A DNA stretch of 64,000 bases from Spinacia oleracea (taxonomy: Eukaryota; Streptophyta; Magnoliopsida; Caryophyllales; Amaranthaceae). The stretch is taken from the NCBI RefSeq assembly GCF_020520425.1, contig NC_079491.1:112282652-112346651 (forward strand). Direction: 5' to 3'. The position numbers and the translations under genes are program-made. Of this stretch, positions 47,941 through 60,000 are shown one piece after another; the stretch's first letter is position 1; the number at the start of each line of letters is the position of its first letter. A model generated the notes under the pieces. The model saw only the letters and a list, made by a program, of their open reading frames with translations. It was not told the origin of the DNA and made no database searches.

Positions 47941-49305
47941 TGAAGGAAATAATGCCCTTGGTCCAAGTATGCATTCTATGTTAAGTCTAATAAATGCGGT
48001 TCAGTATTAATTAACAAGTTAATAATTCAGTGAGATCAAGTGAGCTGAATGCCTAGCTAGAGGCCGCTTCAGTTCAAGTGGAATTAATGATATTAATCCA
48101 CATCTTACTCTTGACTGAACCCGTAGGGTCACACAAATAGTACGTAAACGGATCAAGTATTTAATGGCATTAAATACTCCATCTATGGATATTCGGAATC
48201 GACGGATCTTGGTTTCAGTGGGAGCTGAGATCGTCACAGGCAAGAAATGAATACTCCGGAAACGATGATATTGCCGGAAACGGAAATATGGATCGTATCG
48301 GAAATATAAATATTATCCAAGTCGTAGATGTTGCCGGAAACGGAAACATGGTACGTATCGGAAAATATTATCGGAAATGGAAATATTGCCGGAATCGGAA
48401 ATATTGCCGGAAACGGAAATATTGTCAGAATCGGAAATATTATCGGAATCGGAAAATAATTCCGGAAACGGAAATATTAAATATTTGTTCGAAACGGAAA
48501 TTAATTCCGGAATCGGAAATATTAAATGTTGTTCGTATCGGAAATGAATTCCGGAATCGGGAATTTAATCGGAAGCGTATCGTACGAATTAGCATCGGAC
48601 GAGGCCCGCTAGACGAAGGCCCAGCACGAAGCCAGGCCATCGCCCAGCGAGCCGCACGCAGCAACGCACGCCTCGACCAGGCCCAGCGCAAGGCCAGGCC
48701 CAGCCAAGGGCGCGCGCGCACGCAGCACCGCACATGGGCTGTGCGCTTGTCGTGGGCCGCAAGGCCTGCGCAGGTGCACGGCTTGTACGATGCGTGTGCG
48801 GGAAATCCTAATTCTATTAGGATTCGTGCGAAGATTAAAATCCTAATCTTATTAGATTTGCTTTGTTATTTAGAGTCCTAATAAAGTTCTAATTAACAAA
48901 TCCACATCCTAGTAGGATTACAATTCCTTTTCCATACCTCTATAAATAAGGGCCTAGGGTCATTATTTATATACAAGTTTTCAAGTATTCAAAGCTAGGA
49001 TTTTTAAGCAAAAAAAATCAGCCATAACTCTTGCCCATTTAGCCGAAAATAAGTAGTACCTTAAGGGCGATCCTAGTTGGTCAAGCTTAAGGCGGATCCG
49101 GACGTGCTGTGGACTATCTACGGAGGGAAGACACTTGGAGTCCTAAAGACTTGTTCTTGGTCGGTTCGGGCGCAGCTAGGGAAGGCACGCAACAAAGAGT
49201 ATGCATCTAAACTATGCTTAATGATTATGTGTAAATAATATGCTTTCTTGGCTTTATGGTTTTTCCGCATGATTTATGAATTGTCATATGTATCATAACC
49301 TAACA
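47941..49305 (+). repeat. Ty1/copia solo LTR, 1365 bp, perfect 5-bp TSD CAACA
   Basis: It starts TGAAGGAAATAATGCCCTTG and ends CATAACCTAACA. CAACA flanks both sides (47936-47940, 49306-49310) and no PBS follows, so one LTR was left by recombination. Inside are tandem GGAAATATTGCCGGAATC units (48265-48580) and a GC-rich island (48597-48790). The long plus frame 48288-48881 runs through these and is a shadow. Confidence 0.92.
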
Positions 49306-49640
49306 CAACAACATTGATGTTATTTTTCTTGAAGCCTGAAGGTGGATGCAAATATGAGGAAGAGTTACATGTAGCCTCAGGTTTTATCAGTTAAAGCTAT
49401 TTTAGACAGACTTGGGTTGACATTGGAATTTTGTGGTTTTTTGGTATTGGTTTTATAGTTTGGTTAGCTAGCTTAGTTTTATGTATTTTTTGGGCTTGCA
49501 GGTTTTGGCAAGGCCTAGGATGTTTTATTTGGTTGAGCTAGCTTGTACCAAAAATTGGTTCGCTTTTGGTTAATAATATTACTTATTTACCAAAAAATAA
49601 GCTTATAGGTGATCGTGATTGAAAATTGTAATAAATAATA
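49306..49640. other. CACTA-3 interior after the solo LTR
   Basis: A TGGTTGAGCTAGCTTG-containing T-rich segment ends with TTATTTACCAAAAAATAAG, like a LINE 3' tail. No gene. Confidence 0.35.
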
Positions 49641-50328
49641 TTTCGTATGTTAGATTATTTCCGGTACCTCTAAAAACGTTTCATAATAGTCTCAATTGCA
49701 TCTAGATATCATTATTTGAAAAATAGGATATTGCTTTTAAGTATATTTTGAGGCAAAAGTATATGGTTGCCCTTAAACATGTGGCTTTTAGAGGCAATTT
49801 TTTATATTTCCTTTAATTATATATGGTTGCCACTAAATATATGTGGATTTTAGAAACAACTTTATATATTGCCTCTAGTTATATTTCAAGGCGAAATCAT
49901 ATGGTTGCTGCTAAATATATGTGGCTTTTAGAGGCAACCTTTTATATGGCCTCTAATTATATTTCGAGGCAAAATTATATGGTTGCCCCTAAATATATGT
50001 GGCTTTTAGAGGCAACTTTTCATTGCCTCTAACTATATTCCTAGGCAACATTATATGGTTGCCCCTAAATATATGCGACTTTTAGAAACAATTTTTATAT
50101 TGCCTCTAATTATATTTTGAGGCAAAGATATATGGTTCCTCTAAATGTATGTGCTTTTAGAAGCAACGTACTATATTGCCTCAAGAAGGGGCTTTTAGAG
50201 GCAACCATTAATTAGCGACGGACTTATTAGAGGCATCCACTTTCTTGCTTCAAAAAGGCAATAGAGGCTACATCCCCGTTTTTAGAGGCAATTATGTGTT
50301 GCCTCTGTACGTGATTTTTCTTGTAGTG
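49640..50328. repeat. right subterminal repeat array of CACTA-3
   Basis: Units of about 80-85 bp built on ATATGGTTGCCCCTAAATAT and TTTTAGAGGCAAC, ending in the terminus TTTTTCTTGTAGTG. The mirror arrangement of 33611-34510. Confidence 0.85.
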
Positions 50329-50622
50329 GTAGTACCAAAAAGTGAAAACATTAGTATGAAGTACGAAGTATTAAACTTCAAAATGTACAACACTCCCCTC
50401 CCCTGCGAAGTTTACACTTTGAAATTGCAACAAATTACAAAATACATACTACAACAAATTAAAGAATATATACAACAACAAATTACATCTCTATTTAAAC
50501 TACAGCCTTCAACGATCAGTTTTCAAATTCACCTTCTTACCAACGGTATTATTGAGTTATTGTGCATAAATAAAAAATTCTACAATTTCGGTTTGTATTT
50601 CACTCATTCCTCTTAAACTCAA

Positions 50623-51268
50623 TATGACTATTGTCCACGGAATTACTCCTCCATCGCCGAAGTCACTTGCTGGTAGCTCCCCTAGCAAAAGCCCATCCAT
50701 TGTGTGTTGTTATCATGATTATCCAGCACTACTCCAGCTCTGTAAACATACTAGAAACAGAGGGCGAAGTTTTTATTCATGTCCAACATGGCAGGTACAC
50801 TAACGAAGTTTATGTAGTTGATAGCAATTAATAATGCAGTTTAGTTAACAATAGCAATCAATTATGTATTGAGTCGCATCTCTAATCAATGAATTAACCC
50901 TTGTTCCTACTCCATTTACCCGACAGGATCCAGATCAAAAGTGTGGATTCTTTGAATGGGAAGATGAACTTAATGGCAATGCTGAAAATATGCTAGTAAA
51001 GAAGATTGTTGTCTTAAAATAAGAACTTATGCGAGAAAGGATTGAAGTTGAGCATTTGAGAAAGGAATTTGATATTTTGACCAACCAAAATGGTGGTCAG
51101 GACATAAAGCCGGAAAATTCATATGAAAAAGGACCGACTCAAGAGGCATTTCTTATGCAGATGGTGATTAAGATCGTAGATGTTGCGAATTATGACAAGT
51201 TAATATCTAGCGCCATATGTATGGGGTGTGTATGTGTTATTATCATGTTTGTAATTTGTTTTATGTGA
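50623..51268 (+). pseudogene. GRF-type zinc-finger protein gene, decayed by one stop
   Basis: Small plant GRF zinc-finger proteins are a common, mostly uncharacterised family. Exon 1 (50623-50794) encodes MTIVHGITPPSPKSLAGSSP and then CCYHDYPALLQLCKHTRNRG and RSFYSCPTWQ. A GT-AG intron spans 50795-50926. Exon 2 starts DPDQKCGFFEWEDELN, completing the Cys...C...GRxFYxC...C.FFEW pattern. A TAA at 51020-51022 interrupts the frame. The continuation ELMRERIEVEHLRKEFDILT is coiled-coil-like and ends in a hydrophobic C-terminal segment (CVCVIIMFVICFM), as related proteins often do. The CACTA-3 right end is only 295 bp upstream. Confidence 0.72.
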
Positions 51269-52525
51269 ATGTATTGGGGTGTGTATTATTATTATTATTA
51301 TTATTAGTCATGTGTTGTATAATTTAATGGTTTTCCTCGGAAGTGTACGTATGTAACAATATATTATGTTTAGCAGGTCTAATATAACCGCTGTAGTCGA
51401 TATCCATTATAATTGCTATCGTGTTTTATGTAGAGGCCCTGGTCTTAATAATAATGAATATTATGTTTACCAGCGAGTAGTCGATATTAATTACGTTTGG
51501 TAATAGGTTTTTGCGCTAATGAAAAAAATAAGTCGCATTAATTTTTTCCACTACAAAATTGAAGGGTTAGGGGATCAAACCCTCGACCTGACCAGACAAC
51601 AAGCCAGCAACCAAATTTTAGCCCATTAATTTTTAAGCCACCTTCATCATTTGGGCCCATTTTCTGGACCGACTTAATGGCCGGCCCTGTTTGTTTCTTT
51701 CCAGCAACCAAAATTAAAAGAATTATCTCAACTCACAAAAACGTACTGAAGGCAAATCGTCAATCATCATTCTCCATCAATCTCTCTCGTATTTAATATC
51801 AATGCTTTAAAGAAACTAATTTGCATACTATTGAACAAGGAGTACTTGGGAAGGAAGTGAAAATTAAACGATATCTATAAAAAAAAACACTAATCCTTAC
51901 TGCACCCTAACTCCCACAGTCACACATTCCCTTCCTTTCTGCAAACAATAGATTATCCATCCTTAGAACTTCAATGCTACACCACACACCATGCCTGGAA
52001 CTATATATAAGCACCTACACACCAATCGTAAAGAAACTGCCTTAACCCTTAATTGAATATTTGAATGACGCTTAGTCCTCTAAGTGGAGCCTACGAAGTG
52101 AGAAAAAACACTCTAAGTTTGCACGTCACCTTGAAACGTCTGCGCATGGGCGAGTTGCCTGGAACACAACGAAATTTTGGGTGACACAACTGTGCCATAT
52201 CTATGGTTGGCTACGCGTTCCTATTTATATTCATCAGTTTAGGACTTTATGCGAGATCATTGATTTTTCGACTGTTCACCGTGCATGGAATCTAAAAAGA
52301 ACAAAGAACTAACATGGAGGCTGGCCATGATGTTGTCTTGTTGGAGTTCGACACTGGCTACTTGAATCATAATCCGTATGTTTTTTTAATTTCTTTTATG
52401 ATTTTATTGTATTGTGGTTCGTTAGCATACACATTGAGCTGGCAGGCCTTGATTGGGCGACGGAAATTGTGGACCCTTCAGCTAATTCAAGTTGTGATAT
52501 GTGGTAGTAAGAATTAAATTAAGAA
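51269..52525. other. spacer, no recognised gene
   Basis: An (ATT)n run lies at 51283-51306. The frame 52314-52517 is not recognised. The stretch at 51555-51585 contains GGGATCAAACCCTCGACC, a possible reversed box B-like trace. Confidence 0.45.
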
Positions 52526-53345
52526 TTAATTCGTCACTCTCCGCTCTATTATCACTCCCCTCTTTCTTTCTCTCTCCCACTATCAGTTTCATTGAGCAAC
52601 TTCTCCTCAATTAAATTAAAAATTAAACAGAAATTTCTTAGATTTAAAAAATTAAAAAATTAAAATAATGAATTTTTTTTATCCACCAGGAAAAAAAATT
52701 GGGGGGGGGGGGAGGCATGCATGATATGGGATTCGATCCCGCGGTAGGTGTATCGCAAGGAGTTAGTGTAAGCATTAGTGACCAAGTTAACAGGGGTATC
52801 AGCACGTATATGAAACGTATAATCAAATTTAAATATGTAACAGCTTACAAGGAATTACTACCTCAAAAATGATTATATTACATACTTCATTACACAATTA
52901 CATACTGTACAAAAAACCGAATTAAACAATTTTAGATCTGCTCTATTATCACTCCCCTCTTTCTTTCACTCTCCCATTACCAGTTTCATTGAGCAACTCC
53001 ATCCCCAATTAAATTAAGAATTAAACAAAAATTATAACAAAAGTACTTACAATTTCTTAGATTTAAACTATTAAAATAATGAAGTTTTTTTATCCACCAG
53101 AATAAAATGGGGAGGGGGGGCGGGGGGGGGGACATGCATGATATGGGATTTGATCCCGCGTTGGGCGTTTATCGCAAGGAGTTAGTGTAAGCATTAGTGA
53201 CCAAGTTAACAGGGGTATCAACACGTATATGATTCGTAAAATCAAATATGTAACATCTTACAAGCCAATTACTATCTCAAAAATGAATATATTACATACT
53301 TCATTACACAATTACATACTGTACAAAAATCCGAGTTAAACAATT
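52526..53345 (-). repeat. direct duplication of about 400 bp holding a tRNA-SINE-like segment
   Basis: 52526-52930 and 52936-53345 share CTATTATCACTCCCCTCTTT, a poly-G run (52698-52713 and 53108-53131), GCATGATATGGGATT, then a CAAGTTAACAGGGGTATCA-type segment. On the minus strand each copy has GGGATCGAATCCC or its variant, a box B match, followed by a C-run and T-rich tail. A duplicated SINE-like element is the best guess; a box A is not certain. Confidence 0.5.
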
Positions 53346-54588
53346 TTAGATCTGGAAAACCACGGTCCATCGGTGGTAAAGACGGATGGAAAGCCGTAAC
53401 AGTACCCGGAAAAGCGACAGTCGATAAGCAATCGGGAAGAACGGGATGACCGAATTGCATAAGTCAATACCATGGTCGAAGCTAAAAACTCATAAGTTTG
53501 TACCATGGTACAAGCTTAAAATTCATAAGCTTGTACCTTGGTACAGCTAAAAATGCGTAAGTTTCTAAAAACAATTCGGACAAAAAAAAAAAACTCTTCT
53601 GAAGACTCGGCCATTTTGTCGCCCTACGACGTGATGGTGGTGGCCGGAGATAGTGGCCGGCGATGGTGGCCGGAGGTGGTGGGGTGGTGTGAGAGAATTG
53701 GAAAGTAAGATTAAATAAGGGTATTAATGGAAAATAAGAGGAAATAGTGGGGCGGTTTTGAGTAATATGGGGCGGCTTTTAGCGATCCACTTATAAAAAT
53801 ATGCACCTGAAATATAAAGTCAAGGTATTTTCAAGAGAAATTTACATATTATGCACAATAAGTTTCTATACACCGTGTGTATGTAAGAGCTTTTGGACAT
53901 ATTAATCCACTCAAACACCGAGAAACTTAATTTTTTTAGCTTAAACTGCATAAGTCAATACCATGGTCGAAGCTAAAAATTAATAAGTCCCTTTTATAAT
54001 CTTAACTAATTTCATTATAATGATGTATGGAGTACAATTTAATGTAGAAGTTTAATAACAATTTAAAAGAACCGAAAAGTTACTCCGTAGTTTAAAGGGA
54101 CAATTGAAAAGGAATGAGAGGAGTATTAGGAAACAGTGTTAGATGTGTGTGGCTAGACTCACACAAAGGGAGGCCCATTAATACATAATCTTATCGGGTA
54201 TATTCGAGCATTCACACTACTCAACAAGACCTTCCAAATTTAAGTGTCAAATTTGCACACAACTCAAATCTTTTTGTTTACGTGGACTTCATGTAATGGT
54301 TCATATTAGTTGTAAGTCTTGTGATATAAGTGGCTCTCGTTAATTATCTTTTGGTAAACCTCCAATATTTGGATGGGCTGCCACCGAATCTTTTGCATTC
54401 TCATGTTTTATTTATTTATGTGCTTTTTTTTTCCAATACAAAATTATATTCACAAAAAAAAAATTATTTAGAAAACAATTTATGGAAAATTATTGCAACA
54501 ACATTTTTTAAACTTGTATTGCTTTAATTTTTTTAAGGTTTTAGGTTGAACATAAACTTATATGACTGTTTATTCGTTATTTTTGAAA
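53346..54588. other. spacer, no recognised gene
   Basis: It contains a GTGGCCGGAGATAGTGGCCG type repeat at 53636-53690. The 30-bp unit with CATAAGTCAATACCATGGTC is present twice (53459 and 53950). AT-rich elsewhere. Confidence 0.5.
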
Positions 54589-55770
54589 TCTATTACTATA
54601 TACTAAAAGACACACCAGGAATGACACGTGTCACATTATGGTGAGTCCTTAGTATTTTTTTCTTTTTCAAAAGAATAATTTAATTTAAGAATTTTTTAAA
54701 ATATTTGATTTCTTGATTTTTTTTTTCTTCTTATTCTTTCCTCTTTAATATAATAGAAGTATATATGAAAAAATAAATTATGATTTCATGTATTACGACA
54801 AGGATAAAATAAATAAATAAATATATATCTATCTATTACTATATATACTAAAAGACACACCGGGAATGACACGTGTCACATCCTGGTGAGTCCTTAGTAA
54901 CTTTTTTTTAAAAAATAATTTAATTTAAGAATCTTTTAAAATATCTAATTTCCTGATTTTTCTTCTTCTTATTCTTTTTTTCTCTTTAATATAACAGAAG
55001 TATGTATGGAAAAATAAATTATGATTTCATGTATTACGACAAGTAAAAAATATATATTATTATTGATTTGAACAACATATATGTTAGGAATGGAAAAATC
55101 ACAGTTCTTTTGATATTACTTTTTGTATAATATACGTAGTAAGCTATTACGGAAACTCCATAAAAGAAAACAAGCAAAATATTTTTTTGATTTTCATATA
55201 AAATTTTCAAAAAATGCATTATACCCTTAACCTACAATAGTTAATAAATAAATAAATAAATAAACAAATTACACTGAAATGTGTTATTATGCGACTATAC
55301 CCAAACAAAAAATAATTTTTTATTTTTATTTTATGTAAAACAAGTGTTAAAAAGTGTGTCCAACAAAATTACTTATAAACCTGAAAGCCTGTTATATACC
55401 CAATCTAGAAAATAGGGTATTATAACTGATATAGTTATCAAATCAATACCATATCCAAAATTTGGATAGATCGAGGGTACGAGTATGATTACGGTTACGG
55501 ATATTATTCAATTCCAAAATAAAATGATATCTAATTGTCTGATAAGTTTTTTTCTTATATTTTCCCAACTTAAGTATTTTATCAAAACGCTAAACTCCTA
55601 AAATCGCACAAATCACTTTACAATCCAAATAAATAATAATTTTCTCTGATTTTCCCAACAACCGTTGATAAAAATTTATTTTATTTTATTAAAAATTTCG
55701 TTTAAATAAATTATTCAGAACAGAAAAAAATATTTAGTCTCATCCGTGTGTTGCACGGGACCTAACCTAG
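54589..55770 (+). mobile_element. Helitron, non-autonomous, 1.18 kb, with duplicated 5' end
   Basis: The 5' end TCTATTACTATATACTAAAA follows an A. The 3' end has the hairpin CCGTGTGTTGCACGG (55744-55758), then GACCTAAC and CTAG, followed by T. TC start, hairpin about ten bases before CTRR, and an A-T target are Helitron hallmarks. A second 5' terminus (TCTATTACTATATATACTAA) starts at 54832, so the first 243 bp look duplicated. No RepHel protein. Confidence 0.82.
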
Positions 55771-57015
55771 TATAATATTAATTAATACTCCGTACTAGTA
55801 CTAGTATGACTATTTCGATCTAAATTGATTTGATTTAATAAAATACCCGTACTAACTTCTCCTAAAAATAAAATTAAGTACGAAATATTTTATTTTTGTC
55901 TATCCTACATTTCCTTCTAAAGTATCGTACTTTCTTTTACCTCAATTGTTTTCAATCATAAATATTTTTACAAATCCTAATGCACAAACCACGTGTAAAA
56001 ACAATTAAGCGATGAAAATAGGTGAGGAAACCATGATAATACTTTCCATAACTGGAAACCAATCGAAGTCATCGGCAGTTTTATTAGAAAATCGGTTAAG
56101 ACCCCAAAATCCAAATGAGCAAAAAGGCAAAAGAAAGTAGTTTTAGTTGTGTGCAATGCATTTGTAGCTAATTAGCTATCCTCCCATTTAGGAATTCGCT
56201 AATTTGTTTTTATAATGAAAGTCTATAATACCCACTCTTCAATCTAATAAAATGTACGAGTATATAATTATTAATCCTAATATAACACTATTTGTTATAG
56301 TAGCCGAGAGTATCGTTATTCTTAATAGTTAATCTAAAAGATCATTGAACAACAGTCATAAATAATAAAAGTATCAATAAAATCGAGTAATTCTACAATC
56401 CAGTGGTAAAAATTAAACAAAATTTATACAAAGCATATACACCTACATCGTCTGAAAAAGCGGTCAATAAATTACAAACATTATAGTAAGTTGAAAACAA
56501 TAACAACCCAATTATAATAAATAAAAAAAATTAATAAAAATTGATTTTTTCCCAAATTAGTATTAGAAATTAAACAAAAGTCATGCATAGCATACACCGA
56601 CACCGTTCGAATAGCTGGTAAATAAAATAAATCAAACATTCAAATTACGAAGACTATCGTAATTCGAAAGCAATAACAACACCCGATTTAGAGACGAAGA
56701 TCTGTATTTTTCTTCAAAAAATGAATAACCAGCTAACTTGTCAGAATTACATTCAGAAATTTAGTAGTGGTGACGAAAAATACGGAGAAAAAAGAAATTA
56801 ATAATACACTAACTAATAATTATCCAAAAAATAAAAAATTAAATATTATCCAACACTGACTCATTTTACGTCACACTATTTAAAAACCCACCGTTTTTTG
56901 ATTTACGAATTAATATTTGTGTTCGCCACATTCCCCAAGCTTCATCTTTATCTCTCTAGAATTCCTCTTTCTCTCTCCTCGGGAACTTCAATTCTGCTAT
57001 TCTATCTCCTTCGCC
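55771..57015 (+). promoter_or_regulatory. upstream region and 5' UTR of the catalase gene
   Basis: AT-rich. About 140 bp before the start codon lies TTACGTCA (56867-56874), an ACGTCA core like those bound by bZIP factors, followed by a TATTTAAA TATA-like box (56878-56885). A CT-rich probable 5' UTR runs from about 56910 to the ATG (TCTCTCTAGAATTCC). The transcription start is not shown by the sequence. The Helitron ends about 1.2 kb upstream of the ATG. Confidence 0.5.
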
Positions 57016-60000
57016 ATGGATCCTTACAAGGTTAGCTCTCTTTATTCTTCGTGATTACTGCTTTAATACTGAATTTTAGATGATTAATTATGATTTGATT
57101 ATTTGTTGGAGTTTTAATTTGATTGAATTTTTATTTTATCTTGATTTATTTAATTTGTGGTATAGTTTCGGCCATCAAGTGCGAACAACTCACCATACTG
57201 CACCACCAATTCTGGTGCGCCTGTTTGGAATAACAACTCTTCTTTAACTGTTGGTAACAGAGGTAGTTTTCTTAATTGTTATTGATTTTATGATTGTTTG
57301 TACGAGTATATGATTTCGTTTCGTTTAATTTGTTATTTACAATGATAATTTTAGCATCTGAGAATTGAATATTTTTGGAGTAGTTGATAGTAAATAATTT
57401 AGGTAATTTGTCGAAAATTTTGTTAATTTCAGAGCTTGATTTGAGGTTAATTTAATGGTGATCACTCTGATTAGGGTTTAAGCTAGCTAAACGGAACGAG
57501 TGCGTATACGTATATGAATTGTTATAGGAACCTAAGAGAATTGATGTTGGCTCGAAATTATAAGGGAAAAAGTGAAGAGAGTTATAGATGGAGAAGAAAG
57601 GTTTAATTTGACAAACTCTTATTGCTATTTACAGCTTTAATTGTGGTACTCATAAATAAGGTACATAGATTTAGCCTCGTACCAAAATAGCAGATAATTG
57701 GGATGGTGGCTTTAAGGCTTTTAGAAGAGACAATCAGTTTTGCTTAAAAAGGTTTGGTTCTTTGGATTTATTAGTCGTTGACGAAAAGGTTTTTAAGGAG
57801 GGATGTTTGAGCTTGACTTGATTCTGATTTATAAAGGATGACATGCTTTTTTAGGTGGTATTGTCTTGTTGGTACAAATTTAAGATTAACTGCTGATCAC
57901 TGTCTACTGTGCTACCGATCGTAGTTTTGAGATGGATCTGACCTAGACCAGTTTCTTAATGATAGCTTACAGAAAAGTAAAGAAATTAAACTAGAGGATA
58001 AATTAGTATGTGGCATGAGTTTTAGTTTAAGAGAAGTGAGGGAGGTAATGTATGGCGAAAAGAGGCTGTGGAACATAGGGTTTCGGAGTTTGAGGTGGGT
58101 AAGTATTGAAGAGTGTTTTAAGAGTAATTGGTTAGCAGAAGAAAATAAAAGAGGGATGCGGAATTTGAGGTGGAAACTGGCAAGGATGGCAGCACAGCTT
58201 TTTTTTTCCTTTGGTAAAAAAGTGGAAGCAACTATTGTCAGGTGTTAAGTTCTTGGATTTGCTTGAGGCATATGGGTTCAATTCTTTTTCTTATGAATTT
58301 TTGCATATCATGCTTTATGTTGGAAAATCCTTCTTGTACTAGTTCTGTTTGAAATGAGATAAAGTGGATGCAAGTTGAAGAAAACAAATAGTGAGATACT
58401 GAGCTGATTACCTGATGCTCTTATTTCTAGTACTTAAGGATACTTTTTTCCCTCGAGCACTGGATATAATTCTGGGCATACCTATCCTGCTTTGCAACAT
58501 ACAGAGTGGTCAACTGTTTTGTCTGTTTGATTAGCTACCGACGATTTTACTAGATGTGACTGGTTTCAGCCAATTTGAAGGAATAATGTTTTCTTAAATG
58601 AGTGGTTAAAATAGTTGTGACATGCACAATAAAAAAAAAGAGGACACAATTACTTAACCGCTGATAAAAGTAAAAAACAAAAACAAAAACCTAAGATAAC
58701 TATATAAAGGGAATTTTGGTGTAGAATTAGGAGCAATGTGTTCCCCCTATCAAATTAAGTTAGCTATTGAGGTACACTAACTAGAGCTCGTAGACCATTA
58801 ACCTGTATGCAATTAAATGATACTCCCTCCGTCCCGGAATACTCGACCCGGTTTGACCGGCACAGAGTTTAAGGAACTTGAATTGACTTATTTAATTTAA
58901 TAGGTAGTAGTTGATATTGGAGTATTATTTTATTGTAGTTAGTGGGAAATGTGTAAAGGGGTGGGGTTAGGGGAGAGTAGGGGTTGAATTTTTAATTATT
59001 TTTTGTATGGAGTAGGGGGTAGGTGGGTTAATAGGGGTGGAGTGAGAAATAATATAATATTGTTAGAATATTTCCATTTTTAGAAACAGGTCAAGTATTA
59101 AGGGACGGCCCGATAAGGAAAACAGGTCAAGTATTCCGGGACGGAGGGAGTATAAGGGTTAAGGGGCACTTTAGCAAATACTCTCTCCGTATTTAAATAG
59201 GAGATACACTTGGTCGGGCATGGGTATTAAGAAAGAATAGTTGAATGAAATAAAATAATAAAGCAAATGGGGTAGGGGTAAATATTTTATTCAAGTAAAA
59301 TAAGTGGGGACCATTAAATTTTGGAGGGGGGTGGGGGGGTTTATGAAATTAATTGTTTAATGTGGTAGTGGGGTTGAAGTATTACTTAATTAGATGGTTG
59401 GGTTGAAAAGTTACTAAAAATGGCAAGTGTCTCTCCTATTTAAATTCGGCCGGAAATGGTAAGTGTATTTCCTATTTAAATACGGAGGGAGTAGCTTGAT
59501 GTTGTTAGTAGTTTGAAGAGGAAGATAGTTTGTTAGAGTAGAAGCTCTACAAATAATGCAAGATAGAGGGAGGGAAAGACATGATGTATTTTGATGGTGT
59601 TTTGTTGAGCTTTTAAGAGTTCATTTGCATTTTCCAGTTTGTTAATCAAATCATCTTCTTCTCCTGCCATTAACGATGTATTTCTTTGTTAATTCATAGC
59701 ACTGTACCCCAAAGCTTAACCTAGTCAAACCACCTCAATTAGGTTAAGTAGCCAGAAAGACCGCAATTAGCTCTTGCTACTTGGTGCATGCCGTGCATCT
59801 ATTTTTGTCTTTCTTTCCCCAGCACGTCGGTATTGTATCTTCTACTGTGGTTACATGGTTTACGGATGTCTGCATGCTGATGCATCTTTCTTAACAGGCC
59901 CAATTCTTTTGGAAGACTATCATCTGGTGGAAAAGCTTGCCAACTTTGACAGAGAGCGTATACCAGAACGTGTTGTTCATGCCAGGGGAGCGAGTGCTAA

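Noticed and set aside
48288..48881. 197-residue plus-strand ORF
   Set aside because: Reads through GGAAATATTGCCGGAA repeats and a GC island in a solo LTR; not a gene.
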